A stretch of 64,000 nt of DNA from Reichenbachiella agariperforans (GTDB lineage: Bacteria; Bacteroidota; Bacteroidia; Cytophagales; Cyclobacteriaceae). The notes under the pieces were generated by a model. The model saw only the letters and a list, made by a program, of their open reading frames with translations. It made no database searches and was not told the DNA's origin. The stretch spans positions 1,510,796-1,574,795 of the forward strand of contig NZ_FRAA01000001.1 of assembly GCF_900142205.1 (NCBI RefSeq). The letters are read 5' to 3'. Shown here piece after piece: positions 33,406 through 43,424 of the stretch (its first letter is position 1; each line of letters begins with the position of its first letter). A program made the position numbers and the translations under genes.

Positions 33406-36204
33406 CTAGAATGTAAAATTCAATCGTCCGAAAAAGTAGGCTCCATCCGATCCCATCTGAACAGAGTCATTAAATCCTCCTTGATCCGTCCATCCATCAA
33501 ACTGAGGAGTAGGATATTTATTAAGAATATTATTTCCTCCAATGGTAAATTTGATCCCTTCGGTAATATTATACCCTACACTCATATCTACTGTCATTAT
33601 CGCCTCATAAGTATCTGTTGCAACTGCATAAAGCGCTTCTGCCTCAGTATCTGTTGTCGGAGGCGAGTCTACCCATTGAAAGTCTTGAAGTTGAACTTCA
33701 CTAAACTGTGTCAAGTTCACGCTAGCTGTTAGCTTTGGGGATGAGTAATTTAAATTTAACCCAAATTTATAATCAGGAGCAGCAGCCTTCAAATAAGCCT
33801 GAGAAAAAGGGCCAAAAAAGGTATACTCATTCAAATCGCCATTATGAATTTCCTCTATGGTCAGCTCATTGATATTCCCAATCAAACCTACCTGAAAATT
33901 ACCTTTAGCACCTAGTTCCATTCTATAAGAGAGAACAATATCTACTCCTTCGGTCTTCGTATCCACTCCATTCGCAAAAAACTGAGCCGCTTCAGCACCT
34001 ACGTTTAGACTAGACGCGTCGAAATTATCAGTCAAGATAATTCTATCATCCACCGAGATAGAATAAGCATCCACAGTAGCTGTAAAATCGCCCTTTTCAT
34101 AGGTTATACCTACACTGTAGTTTTGGGCCGTCTCTTGCTTTAACGGCTCGATTCCAAATGCACGAGTCACAGTACTTGTATTAGATGCGAGTAAAGTACG
34201 AATCGATGTGCCTGCTACTATGTTGTTAAAAAGTAAATTGTAATGAATCTGGGCTAAAGAAGGAGCTCTGAAGCCTGACGACGCTGACGCTCGTACTGCA
34301 AGGCCATCTAGTATTTCATACCGAGCGGCTAGCTTATAGTTAAAGGTTTCTCCAAAATCACTATACTCCTCGAAGCGCAACGCTCCACTCACCGACAAAT
34401 CTTCGATGATATTCAGTTCTGCATCTACATATATTCCAAAATTAGTACGTCCTTTATCCACTTCATTAGAAGGACTATACCCTGGAAATCCCTGAGATCC
34501 CCCTGGCAACTGATCGCCATTGCTATCCACTGCTGGGGTCTGCTCAGCTGGGATAGAAATAAAAGTCCCATTCTGATCGTAAATACCATATGACGCTTGC
34601 TCTCCAGCAAAAATCTCAAACTGCTCAGTTCTATACTCTAAACCATAAGCGATATTGAGTCCTGATGCGATATCTTCAAAATACTTTGTAAAATCTATCC
34701 CTGTTGTATTCATAGAGAGGCTGTGTCCTCCTGCATCAAATTCAGTAGGAGATGCTGCTCCTAACGAGGCATTGTTTGAATCTTTGATCAAATAATGAAA
34801 ATTGTTCTTCCCGTAATTATTGAAAAAATCAACTTTCCATCCATTGTCCATATCATAACGAACCCCTGCTGTAGCTGATACGTCAGTAATTACAGAAGTA
34901 ATTCTCGGCGTAAAACCATTAGGGTACAAACTAGGTACCGAACGATTGTCTCCATCATCAAAACTATCTCTAGAAAACGCATAAGCATCCGTATCTCTAT
35001 AGTTACGACCACCATAGGCATAAAACTCTATACTGTTTGTAATAGGAACCGCCGTATTGACCATGAAATTAAACCCATCAACACCTGCTGTACCATAGCC
35101 TTTCCGCCATTCATAACTTGGTCGGAGCGTTCTATCCTTAGTCAGGTATTCCGTAGTGATATTAGCATACCCACCTTTGTCTCCGATTTTCATCCCATAG
35201 TTCAGATCAATCTTCATCGTATTACCATCAAATGATTTCTCCTCTCCATCTAAGCGGTTCTTACCATTAACATTATAAATAAGTGTCTCCCACCCATCTT
35301 GGGTATCAAATATCTTTTGCTCATAATCACCTCCTACATTTGTACTGTAAGCACCATAAGTAACTCCACCAGTCACCCCTTCAGTTTGATCTTTCAAGAC
35401 TATATTAATAACACCTGCAATAGCATCTGATCCATACTGTGCAGAGGCGCCATCTCTCAATATCTCAACCCTCTTAATAGAAGATGCTGGTATAGCGTTC
35501 AGGTCTGTACCAGAGTTTCCCCTTCCTCTTGTACCAAAAATATTAACAAGTGATGATTGGTGTCTTCTTTTTCCATTGACCAAAACTAACGTTTGGTCGG
35601 GACCTAAACCTCTCAAAGATGCTGGATCCACATGATCTGCACCATCAGACCCTGATTGTTTGGTAGCATTAAAAGATGGGGCTGCATATTGCAGAATTTG
35701 ATTAATTTCTACACGCCCTGTATTAGCAGACAACTCTGACACATCCAACACATCCACTGGAACAGCAGAATTCAATTCCGAACGATTGGCATTTCTAGAT
35801 CCCACGACATACACCATCCCGAGCTCTGTCGCATTTTCCTCTAGCGTTATGGTGTATTCTGTTTCCCCTCCTACAACCTCAAAAGTTTCATCTGTATAAC
35901 CGACAAAACTCACTGTAAATACATCTCCCTCCTTCGCTTGAATAGAGAACTTCCCATCCATATCCGTTACTGTACCCAAGCTCGTTCCTTTGATCACAAC
36001 AGCAGCACCAAGTACTGCTTCTTTATTTTGGTCTAAAACAGTCCCTACAATCATGCTGCTTTCCTGCGCATGTGAGACAGAAAAAATACTTATGCTCAGA
36101 AACAGCAATACTCCAAACCTGAGCAAGGCTCGAACATAGCTACTAATTTGGTTTTCACTGCTTAAAAACAGTCTTTCTGTGATTTTTATTATCATGATTT
36201 CCAT
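33406..36204 (-). CDS. TonB-dependent receptor with carboxypeptidase-regulatory-like N-domain
   Basis: A 932-residue outer-membrane active transporter. Signal peptide within the first 45 or so residues (FGVLLFLSISIFSVSHAQ), then a CarboxypepD_reg-like domain (about 50-135: MIVGTVLDQNKEAVLGAAVVIKGTSLGT). The plug domain (about 150-275) carries DPASLRGLGPDQTLVLVNGKRRH and VEILRDGASAQYGSDAIAGVINIVLK, followed by a 22-strand barrel ending in Phe (GRLNFTF). No SusD-like gene follows, so it is not a SusCD pair. The ligand is unknown; siderophore, vitamin or oligomer uptake are all possible. Monocistronic. Confidence 0.93.
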   Translation of the reverse strand: MEIMIIKITERLFLSSENQISSYVRALLRFGVLLFLSISIFSVSHAQESSMIVGTVLDQNKEAVLGAAVVIKGTSLGTVTDMDGKFSIQAKEGDVFTVSFVGYTDETFEVVGGETEYTITLEENATELGMVYVVGSRNANRSELNSAVPVDVLDVSELSANTGRVEINQILQYAAPSFNATKQSGSDGADHVDPASLRGLGPDQTLVLVNGKRRHQSSLVNIFGTRGRGNSGTDLNAIPASSIKRVEILRDGASAQYGSDAIAGVINIVLKDQTEGVTGGVTYGAYSTNVGGDYEQKIFDTQDGWETLIYNVNGKNRLDGEEKSFDGNTMKIDLNYGMKIGDKGGYANITTEYLTKDRTLRPSYEWRKGYGTAGVDGFNFMVNTAVPITNSIEFYAYGGRNYRDTDAYAFSRDSFDDGDNRSVPSLYPNGFTPRITSVITDVSATAGVRYDMDNGWKVDFFNNYGKNNFHYLIKDSNNASLGAASPTEFDAGGHSLSMNTTGIDFTKYFEDIASGLNIAYGLEYRTEQFEIFAGEQASYGIYDQNGTFISIPAEQTPAVDSNGDQLPGGSQGFPGYSPSNEVDKGRTNFGIYVDAELNIIEDLSVSGALRFEEYSDFGETFNYKLAARYEILDGLAVRASASSGFRAPSLAQIHYNLLFNNIVAGTSIRTLLASNTSTVTRAFGIEPLKQETAQNYSVGITYEKGDFTATVDAYSISVDDRIILTDNFDASSLNVGAEAAQFFANGVDTKTEGVDIVLSYRMELGAKGNFQVGLIGNINELTIEEIHNGDLNEYTFFGPFSQAYLKAAAPDYKFGLNLNYSSPKLTASVNLTQFSEVQLQDFQWVDSPPTTDTEAEALYAVATDTYEAIMTVDMSVGYNITEGIKFTIGGNNILNKYPTPQFDGWTDQGGFNDSVQMGSDGAYFFGRLNFTF

Positions 36205-36446
36205 AGTTGTTTTTGCAAATGAAGAACTTCAAAAACCGCAATAACCGAATACCCATCACTTAAAATCACGCAACACAAATCACCCATGAGAGTGAATAAA
36301 CCTACAGTCCTATAGCTTTGATCTGGTTATTATTTTTGAAGTATGAACGATCTTAAAAACTATTTCGCCATTCACCAAAGCCTTGGTTAAAACGCAGAAA
36401 ACGAAGTGTTTTACTCCACAAAAGATAATGAATAAAAACTACAAAA

Positions 36447-37340
36447 TCAGAAAAGCATACCGATACCAAAACTGACTACAAATATTAAAGTACTCAAGGC
36501 TAGTTGTTTTAGATACGGATCTAACTCAGTAGCACTTGTCTTGAAAAAAACTGCACGAGCATTAATAACAAATAGCGGTATAGTACCACACCATAAAAAT
36601 TGAACAGGAGATTGATAATTTATCAATACAAAACACAATGCAGCTAACACACCTCCTAATAAAAGAACCCAATGATAATAGACCGCCCTTTTCCATCCAA
36701 TCCGCACAGGGATCGACCGCTTACCCGCTTTCTTGTCCGACTCTATATCACGGATATTATTGACATTAAGTACGCCGGTGGCGAACAGTCCGCAACTGAT
36801 CGCAGGCAAAACAGCCCACGTATCAAAAGACCGAGTATACAGAAAGTACGAACCGAGCACCCCTACCAAGCCAAAAAACAAGAACACCGAAATATCTCCC
36901 AAGCCCATGTAGCCATAGGGATTCTTGCCAGAGGTGTAGGTAATCGCCGCATAGATAGACAATAAACCAACGCCCAAAAAGATCGAGACATAGATCAGCT
37001 GATCAGCAAAAGCAACATAGAGCAATGCCAGACCCGCGACCAAAGATAGCCCAGCGAATAGCACCATCGCTCGTTTCATCGCTGTGGCGCTAATCGCTCC
37101 AGTCTGCACGGCACGCTGTGGTCCCTGTCGGTCTCCACTATCCGCTCCATGTACCGAATCCCCATAGTCATTGGCCAGATTGGACAGGACCTGCAAAAAA
37201 ACCGTGGTGAGAATAGATAAACCAAAAATATCCCAGGAGAAAGCGTTGGCTTTGACAGCCAAAAAGCCTCCCATGATAATACTAGACAGAGCCAAAGGCA
37301 GTGTCCTTAGTCTAAATGCTTCTAACCAATGCTTAATCAT
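36447..37340 (-). CDS. menA: 1,4-dihydroxy-2-naphthoate polyprenyltransferase
   Basis: Membrane UbiA-family prenyltransferase that makes demethylmenaquinone. 297 residues, about eight membrane spans. Asp-rich motifs: SNLANDYGDSVHGADSGDRQGPQRAV (about 51-76) and NNIRDIESDKKAGKRSIPVRIG (about 193-214). It indicates menaquinone-based respiration, normal for Bacteroidota. It is the last gene of the run amidinohydrolase, ctlX-like, argS, menA and starts 10 bases after argS. Confidence 0.94.
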   Translation of the reverse strand: MIKHWLEAFRLRTLPLALSSIIMGGFLAVKANAFSWDIFGLSILTTVFLQVLSNLANDYGDSVHGADSGDRQGPQRAVQTGAISATAMKRAMVLFAGLSLVAGLALLYVAFADQLIYVSIFLGVGLLSIYAAITYTSGKNPYGYMGLGDISVFLFFGLVGVLGSYFLYTRSFDTWAVLPAISCGLFATGVLNVNNIRDIESDKKAGKRSIPVRIGWKRAVYYHWVLLLGGVLAALCFVLINYQSPVQFLWCGTIPLFVINARAVFFKTSATELDPYLKQLALSTLIFVVSFGIGMLF

Positions 37341-37350
37341 CTCTCTGCTA

Positions 37351-39138
37351 TTACATTCTCTCTGGTACGTGGATACCCAGTAGCGACATACCTAATTTAA
37401 TCAATCGAGCCACCTGTCCAGATAACTGTACTCTAAACGCCACCTGCTCCGCTTCGTCTTCGGTAAAGATGGCCTGTGCTGCATAGAACTTGTTGTATTC
37501 CTTGGCTAGATCATAGACATACTGCGCGATCACCGCCGGACTGTACTCGTCAGCGGCGAGCTGTATTTTGTTTTGGCACTCGGAGATCAAATAGATCAGC
37601 TCGGCTTCATTAGCAGTGAAAGTGATGTTGTCTGCAACGGCTCCTTCTGCCACTCCCAGTTCCGCCGCACGTCTCAGGATCGCTGAGATACGCGCAAAAG
37701 TGTACTGTACGAATGGGCCAGTATTCCCTTGAAACTCTATCGATTCTTTGGGATCAAAAAGCATACGTTTCTTTGGGTCTACTTTGAGTAGAAAATACTT
37801 CAACGCTCCCATACCGATCGTGTCGTAGAGTGCCGCAGCCTGCTCATCACTAAAGCCATCGATCTTTCCTAGCTCACGGGTATGATCCTCCGCGATCTGA
37901 ATCATCTCTCCCATCAGGTCATCCGCATCTACTACAGTTCCTTCTCTTGATTTCATTTTGCCAGATGGCAAATCCACCATCCCGTATGACAAATGAAAAC
38001 ATCCATCCGCCCACGCATAACCAAGCTTCTTTAGGATCAGAAACAGCACCTTGAAGTGATAGTCCTGCTCATTGCCTACGGTGTAGACCAAACGCTCTAG
38101 CCCTGGGTATTCTTTGAATCGCTGGATGGCGGTACCGATATCTTGCGTCATATAGACCGCTGTCCCATCGCTACGACGAACGATTTTTTGGTCTAGTCCT
38201 TCGTCCGTCAGGTCGATCCATACAGAGCCATCCGCCTTTTCAAAGAAGTGACCAGTAGCTAATCCAGCCTCTACGGCATCCTTGCCTAGCAGATAGGTAT
38301 CAGACTCATAGTATAGCTGATCAAAATCCACCCCCATCTGCTCATAGGTCTTGTCAAACCCATCGTAGACCCAGCCGTTCATCGTCTCCCAAAGCGCATA
38401 CACTTCTGGATCTTTGGCCTCCCACTGACGTAGCATCTCTTGCGCTGCGAGTAGCAAAGGCGCTTGCTTCTCTGCCTCCTCTTTGGTTTTGCCTGACTCG
38501 ACCATCTCAGCTACCTCTGCTTTGTATGCCTTGTCAAACGCCACATAGTACTTACCTACGAGCTTATCACCCTTCAGTCCAGAAGATTCGGGCGTCTCTC
38601 CTTCTCCGAACTTTTGCCAGGCGATCATGGATTTACAGATATGTATCCCTCGATCGTTGATGATCTGCACCTTCACTACATTATAACCTAGTGCGTCGTA
38701 GATTTTAGCCACCGAGTATCCTAGAAAGATATTTCTCAAGTGCCCAAGGTGAAGAGGCTTGTTGGTATTAGGCGAAGAGTACTCCACCATGACTGACTGC
38801 TCTTTTTTCTCTCCCAAACCATAGTGCTCATCCGCCATCGCTTCGTTGAGTACTTGCAACCATGCTTGATCTGCAATTTCGATATTCAAAAAGCCTTTGA
38901 CTACATTGAAACCTGATACAGTTGGACACTTCTCAGTGAGGTACTCACCAATCTGCTGTGCCGTGTCTTGAGGGCTTTTCTTGGATATTTTCCCATACGG
39001 GAAAGTCACAAAAGTATAAGCTCCTGCGAACTCCTTGCGTGTAGGTTGTAAGCCAAGTGTAGATTGCTCTACCTCATGGCTGTATAAGTCTTGTAGCGCA
39101 GACTGTAGCGCTTTTTGTATATCTAAAGCAATATTCAT
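37351..39138 (-). CDS. argS: Arginyl-tRNA synthetase
   Basis: Class I aminoacyl-tRNA synthetase, 595 residues. The N-terminal Arg additional domain is at about 1-100. The HIGH motif is HLGH in SSPNTNKPLHLGHLRNIFLG (about 124-143) and the KMSKS equivalent is SGKMKSREGTVVDADDL. The C-terminal DALR anticodon-binding domain is at about 475-595, ending GIHVPERM. It starts 3 bases after the ctlX-like gene, placing a tRNA-charging enzyme in a transcript with two arginine-related hydrolases. Confidence 0.97.
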   Translation of the reverse strand: MNIALDIQKALQSALQDLYSHEVEQSTLGLQPTRKEFAGAYTFVTFPYGKISKKSPQDTAQQIGEYLTEKCPTVSGFNVVKGFLNIEIADQAWLQVLNEAMADEHYGLGEKKEQSVMVEYSSPNTNKPLHLGHLRNIFLGYSVAKIYDALGYNVVKVQIINDRGIHICKSMIAWQKFGEGETPESSGLKGDKLVGKYYVAFDKAYKAEVAEMVESGKTKEEAEKQAPLLLAAQEMLRQWEAKDPEVYALWETMNGWVYDGFDKTYEQMGVDFDQLYYESDTYLLGKDAVEAGLATGHFFEKADGSVWIDLTDEGLDQKIVRRSDGTAVYMTQDIGTAIQRFKEYPGLERLVYTVGNEQDYHFKVLFLILKKLGYAWADGCFHLSYGMVDLPSGKMKSREGTVVDADDLMGEMIQIAEDHTRELGKIDGFSDEQAAALYDTIGMGALKYFLLKVDPKKRMLFDPKESIEFQGNTGPFVQYTFARISAILRRAAELGVAEGAVADNITFTANEAELIYLISECQNKIQLAADEYSPAVIAQYVYDLAKEYNKFYAAQAIFTEDEAEQVAFRVQLSGQVARLIKLGMSLLGIHVPERM

Positions 39139-39141
39139 AAT

Positions 39142-40083
39142 CTATGATTTCGGAAGGAAGATCTCTGCCATCATGCATCGGGCACTGCCTCCTCCTAATG
39201 TTTCTATCGTATTAAGCGAACTATGGATGATCTCCTTGTTGTACGCTAAAATTCTATCTATTTGACTTTGGTCAAGACTGTTGTAGGCTGTAGACGACAT
39301 GACCATCATCTTTTCCCCTTCTTGGTTCTCGACCTGGAGCATATTCCCTGCGAACTGCCCCACCTGTTCTTCTGTGATTTCGATGATTTCCTTGTCTGAC
39401 TCCTCCAGTGTTTCGATCACTGCATCTCTGTCCTCCATGTCATCTATAGCGTCTAGACATATCACCGCAAACTCATCTCCCAGACACATCATGACATTGG
39501 TATGATAGATGGGAAGCCGCTCGCCATTCACAGATTGATTCGCCACAAAATCGGCGATGCGAAACCCGAACTGTTCTCTGAACGCCAACAACACATCGGA
39601 GTTGGTTCGCTCTGAAAGTGCAGCATACGCGATCTTATTTTCTCGATCGAGAATTAAACTCCCCGTACCTTCTAGGTATTTCTCTACATGTTCGAAATCC
39701 GTAAGGTGAATCTCCTGTGTGATCTCAAACCCTCTCTCTTCTAGGATATCGAATATCTCTTCGCGGCGCTCCAGTCTTCTGTTCTCTGCAAACATCGGAT
39801 AAACGCCTATCGTACCGTCATGATGAAACGACACCCAGTTGTTCGGGAAAATCGAATCTGGTGTCTCAGGCTTGAGCGTATCATTCACGACGACCACCTC
39901 CACACCTGCAGTTGTCAACTTATCTACGAAATCATCGAACTCCTCCAATGCCTTGGTCTGAATATCTTCTTGTGCTTCTTCTTCTGGTTTGTTTTGATAA
40001 TAATTATTGACGGCTGTCTCCTCGTTGAACCGGAAGCTCACAGGTCGTATCATCAGTATGCTGGAAGTTGTATTTATTCCCAT
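39142..40083 (-). CDS. ctlX: CtlX-like amidinotransferase/arginine-deiminase-fold hydrolase
   Basis: 313 residues from ATG 40081-40083 (MGINTTSSILMIRPVSFRFN). The penta-bladed guanidino-modifying fold is shown by PDSIFPNNWVSFHHDGTIGVYPMFAENRRLERR (about 80-112), EGTGSLILDR, IYHTNVMMCLGDEFAVIC (catalytic His region) and the C-terminal catalytic Cys in LGGGSARCMMAEIFLP. The family includes citrulline ureidase (CtlX) of Francisella and many arginine-deiminase-related proteins of Bacteroidota; substrate citrulline or arginine. Its start codon shares one base with the stop of the upstream amidinohydrolase gene. Confidence 0.85.
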   Translation of the reverse strand: MGINTTSSILMIRPVSFRFNEETAVNNYYQNKPEEEAQEDIQTKALEEFDDFVDKLTTAGVEVVVVNDTLKPETPDSIFPNNWVSFHHDGTIGVYPMFAENRRLERREEIFDILEERGFEITQEIHLTDFEHVEKYLEGTGSLILDRENKIAYAALSERTNSDVLLAFREQFGFRIADFVANQSVNGERLPIYHTNVMMCLGDEFAVICLDAIDDMEDRDAVIETLEESDKEIIEITEEQVGQFAGNMLQVENQEGEKMMVMSSTAYNSLDQSQIDRILAYNKEIIHSSLNTIETLGGGSARCMMAEIFLPKS

Positions 40084-41000
40084 TAGTAGCTTCTTTTGAG
40101 TGGTAAAGTAGAACAACGAAACAATCCTTCCATCTTAGAAATCTCTGTATAAGGCACACGCTCTACTGTAAAACCACGCCGTTCGAGCTCGGTATTCAGC
40201 CGATCAAAACCTGCTTCACTCACGATCACTTCTGGTGATATCGAAAACACATTGGAATTCATGTGATACATCTCATCTTGCGTGATCTCAATACAGTTGT
40301 CCGCACCGAACTCTGCTACTAACCATTCGTAATCGGATAGATTTTTGAATCCCCCCTTATAGATAATACACTGATCTCGCCCGATAGGCTGAAAACAACA
40401 ATCCAGATGCAATGCATTGGCCTTGGCATCTGTATCCGATTTTTTCAATTCGAAACCTATCACCTCATAGTTGGAAAAATGCTGCTCCAAAAACTCAAGT
40501 CCTGCACGATTGGTTCGACTCACCTTGTAGGCTTGATAGTCCTCCTCCTCCGAATAGCCGACGAATAAGCGACCTTTCCAGGGCATCACATCACCACCTT
40601 CCGCATGCGCCCCTTCGGGCATCACTAGGATATCCTCTGGGCTCACCTGATCGATCAGATAGGCTATCCCATCCTTTTCGTGCTCTCTGTCTTCTATAAT
40701 ATTAGGCATAATGAAAGTCTCGTCGATCACCATACCGATATCGCGGGCATACACCTGATTGGTATCAGCTAAGGTCTCGGGACGATATACTTTGACATGG
40801 TGTTTTTCCAGCACTGCTTTGAAAGCTTCGTTTTCGCGGATTAAATCTTCTTCTTTTGGGAACGTCCCGTCGATGATATGTTCTCGCGATTTAGGATCGT
40901 AGACATGTGCCAGGTCAGGAGTCCCTCCTAAACTCATGGCCGTCCCCAGCACCACAGCTTCTAGTGGTGCAGTTTCGTCCTTAATCATCAATTTTATCAT
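40083..41000 (-). CDS. Arginine-deiminase / dimethylarginine-dimethylaminohydrolase-fold protein
   Basis: A 305-residue guanidino-group-modifying enzyme distinct from the ctlX product. Features: VYARDIGMVIDETFIMPNI (about 102-120), PEGAHAEGGDVMPWKGRLFVG (about 150-170, the EGGD motif), ALHLDCCFQPIGRDQCIIYKGG (catalytic His, about 212-233) and FRCSTLPLKRSY at the C-terminus (catalytic Cys about 297). It may hydrolyse arginine, methylarginine or agmatine-like substrates; true agmatine deiminases (PPADI) look different. First gene of the minus-strand run and divergent from the arginine decarboxylase gene. Confidence 0.82.
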   Translation of the reverse strand: MIKLMIKDETAPLEAVVLGTAMSLGGTPDLAHVYDPKSREHIIDGTFPKEEDLIRENEAFKAVLEKHHVKVYRPETLADTNQVYARDIGMVIDETFIMPNIIEDREHEKDGIAYLIDQVSPEDILVMPEGAHAEGGDVMPWKGRLFVGYSEEEDYQAYKVSRTNRAGLEFLEQHFSNYEVIGFELKKSDTDAKANALHLDCCFQPIGRDQCIIYKGGFKNLSDYEWLVAEFGADNCIEITQDEMYHMNSNVFSISPEVIVSEAGFDRLNTELERRGFTVERVPYTEISKMEGLFRCSTLPLKRSY

Positions 41001-41145
41001 TATTGGTCATTTTTTGGGTCTGCAAATTTAACCGTATTTTATACAAAACATTTCAAAGTCCGAAAACATAAATAATTGATGGTGGTTTTTCATTTTTTGT
41101 GATATTTGTAGGATTTAATAAAGCAAAACGTTGACTCCAGATTAG

Positions 41146-42534
41146 ATGAATAAGTACATAGACCTGATAGACCAGACCTTTTATTTCCCCACGAAAGAAT
41201 TTGAAGTAAAGGATGATAATTTGTTTTTTCATGGTGTCGACCTTCAAGCAATCATCAACGAGTACGGAACTCCTCTCAAACTCACCTACCTCCCTAAAAT
41301 CTCCGAACAAATCCAAAATGCCAAACAACTATTCAAAGAGGCAATGGAGAGAAAAAACTATCAGGGGAAATACACCTACTGCTACTGCACCAAGTCTTCG
41401 CACTTTCAGTTCGTGGTAGAAGAGGCACTCAAAAACGACATCCATCTAGAAACTTCGTCTGCTTATGACATCTCCATCATCAAAAGTCTCTACGCCAAAA
41501 AACAAATCACGAAAGAGACCTATATCGTCTGCAACGGATTCAAAAGACCGCTATATGTAGAGGAAATCAGTGGCCTGCTCAATGATGGTTTCAAGAACTG
41601 CCTCCCCATCCTAGACAATATGAAGGAGCTCGAATACTACGAGCAGCACGTCAATGACAACTACCAGATGGGGTTGCGAGTGGCCTCTGACGAAGAGCCG
41701 AGCTTTAGCTTTTACACGTCCAGACTAGGGATACGCTACAACAAGATCGTGGACTTCTACGAAGAACGTATCAAAGGCAAGACCAAAGGACAGCTCAAAA
41801 TGCTGCATTATTTCATCAATACAGGGATCAAGGATACCGCCTACTACTGGAACGAACTGAGTCGCTTTGTCAACAAATACTGTGAACTCAAAAAAGTATG
41901 TCCAGAAATCGAGTCTATTGATATAGGAGGTGGATTCCCAATCAAAAACTCACTTCACTTCGAATATGACTATGCCTACATGGTCGATCAGATCGTAGAG
42001 CAAATCCAAAGCATCTGCAAGGAGCATGATGTCCCTACCCCTAACATCTTTACGGAGTTCGGGAGCTATACCGTAGGAGAAAGTGGTGCGAATATATACT
42101 CTGTTTTGGACCAAAAACTCCAAAATGACAAGGAACTATGGTACATGATGGATGGCTCATTCATCACACACATGCCAGATGTGTGGGGTCTAAACACCAA
42201 GTTTACCATGCTGCCCATCAACCTATGGAACAATGACTATCACCGTGTCAACATCGGTGGGCTGACCTGTGACAGCATGGACTACTATGACTCAGAGGCA
42301 CATATTGCAGAGGTTTTCCTCCCTAAAATTAAAAAAGAGCAATCGCTATACTTTGGCTTCTTCAATACGGGGGCATACCAAGAATCACTCGGAGGCTATG
42401 GCGGGATACAGCACTGTCTGATCCCTGCTGCCAAACATGTGATCATAGAAAAAGATGCTGACGGAAACATGGTTTCAAGATTGTTCGCCCCCGAACAAAG
42501 TAGCGAACAAATGCTAAAGATACTTGGCTATTGA
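41146..42534 (+). CDS. speA: Arginine decarboxylase (fold-type III PLP, Bacteroidota type)
   Basis: A 462-residue PLP decarboxylase of the alanine-racemase-like fold. PLP Lys is in YTYCYCTKSSHFQFVVEEAL (about 77-96) and IESIDIGGGFPIKNSL holds the glycine-rich phosphate loop (about 260-275). The C-terminal barrel contains ESGANIYSVLDQK and GAYQESLGGYGGIQHCL (active-site region). It is annotated as arginine decarboxylase by resemblance to the roughly 460-residue Bacteroidota enzyme; diaminopimelate or carboxynorspermidine decarboxylase is less likely. It would convert arginine to agmatine for polyamines, and faces two arginine-family hydrolase genes. Confidence 0.78.
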   Translation: MNKYIDLIDQTFYFPTKEFEVKDDNLFFHGVDLQAIINEYGTPLKLTYLPKISEQIQNAKQLFKEAMERKNYQGKYTYCYCTKSSHFQFVVEEALKNDIHLETSSAYDISIIKSLYAKKQITKETYIVCNGFKRPLYVEEISGLLNDGFKNCLPILDNMKELEYYEQHVNDNYQMGLRVASDEEPSFSFYTSRLGIRYNKIVDFYEERIKGKTKGQLKMLHYFINTGIKDTAYYWNELSRFVNKYCELKKVCPEIESIDIGGGFPIKNSLHFEYDYAYMVDQIVEQIQSICKEHDVPTPNIFTEFGSYTVGESGANIYSVLDQKLQNDKELWYMMDGSFITHMPDVWGLNTKFTMLPINLWNNDYHRVNIGGLTCDSMDYYDSEAHIAEVFLPKIKKEQSLYFGFFNTGAYQESLGGYGGIQHCLIPAAKHVIIEKDADGNMVSRLFAPEQSSEQMLKILGY

Positions 42535-42592
42535 AACCGTTGACTCCTAAAACCGTCCTAATTTAGCCAGTAACACCATAGAAAACATATCC

Positions 42593-43321
42593 TTGAACGA
42601 TAGTCTAGTCATAATCCCCACCTTCAACGAGAAAGAAAACATCCAAGCCATCATACAAACTGTGATCGATTTGGATCAAGGCTTTGATGTATTGATTGTG
42701 GACGATGGATCACCCGATGGAACAGCGACCCTAGTCAAATCAATGATGGAGGTGCACCCGCAGATTCATATCATCGAGCGAGAAGGAAAACTTGGCTTAG
42801 GAACTGCCTATATCACTGGCTTCCAATTCGCGATAGATCATGGCTTTGACTACATCTTCGAGATGGATGCCGATTTTTCACATAACCCTGCCGATCTGAT
42901 CCGTCTCCGAACTGCCTGCCGAGAAGATGGCTATGACATGGCCGTCGGTTCTCGCTACATCTCAGGAGTCAATGTCGTCAACTGGCCTATGGATCGTGTA
43001 CTCATGTCTTACTTTGCCAGTATCTACGTTCAGTTCATCACTGGCATCCCCGTCAAAGACACCACTGCAGGTTTCAAGTGCTACCGGCGAGAAGTCCTCG
43101 ACACCATCGGCCTAGACAATATCCACTTTGTGGGCTATGCATTCCAAATCGAAATGAAATTCCAGGCATGGAAGTACAATTTTAAAATCACCGAAGTACC
43201 TATCATTTTCACAGATCGCACACTAGGACACTCCAAAATGAGCCGAGGCATATTCAAAGAGGCTGTTATCGGGGTGATACAAATGAAAATCAAGAGTTTG
43301 TTCAAAAAGTATATCCGCTGA
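42593..43321 (+). CDS. Polyprenol-phosphate mannosyltransferase-like GT2 glycosyltransferase
   Basis: A 242-residue GT-A fold enzyme of the Dpm1 type. Motifs: IIPTFNEKENIQAII (about 7-21), LIVDDGSPDGT (about 34-44), EMDADFSHNPADL (about 92-104, DxD-like) and VGSRYISGVNVVNWP (about 118-132). Such enzymes transfer mannose (or glucose) to an undecaprenyl/dolichyl phosphate for use outside the cell, for example in lipoprotein or S-layer O-glycosylation. No C-terminal membrane domain. TTG is the start codon. It follows speA after 58 bases. Confidence 0.88.
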   Translation: MNDSLVIIPTFNEKENIQAIIQTVIDLDQGFDVLIVDDGSPDGTATLVKSMMEVHPQIHIIEREGKLGLGTAYITGFQFAIDHGFDYIFEMDADFSHNPADLIRLRTACREDGYDMAVGSRYISGVNVVNWPMDRVLMSYFASIYVQFITGIPVKDTTAGFKCYRREVLDTIGLDNIHFVGYAFQIEMKFQAWKYNFKITEVPIIFTDRTLGHSKMSRGIFKEAVIGVIQMKIKSLFKKYIR

Positions 43322-43424
43322 TAGAAAATACTTATCATCCCATCTCCTAATTTGATTCAATTTTCCGATCCTAAGGTGCCGTCTTTGCGTTATTTGTAGT
43401 GAATAGAACTTAAACAAATAGATC

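Noticed and set aside
33406-36204. SusC-type polysaccharide utilisation locus
   Set aside because: There is no SusD-like gene or glycoside hydrolase nearby, so it is called only a TonB-dependent receptor.
40083-41000. Agmatine deiminase assignment
   Set aside because: The EGGD and C-terminal Cys motifs fit the broader arginine-deiminase/DDAH fold; the features of bacterial agmatine deiminases are not seen.
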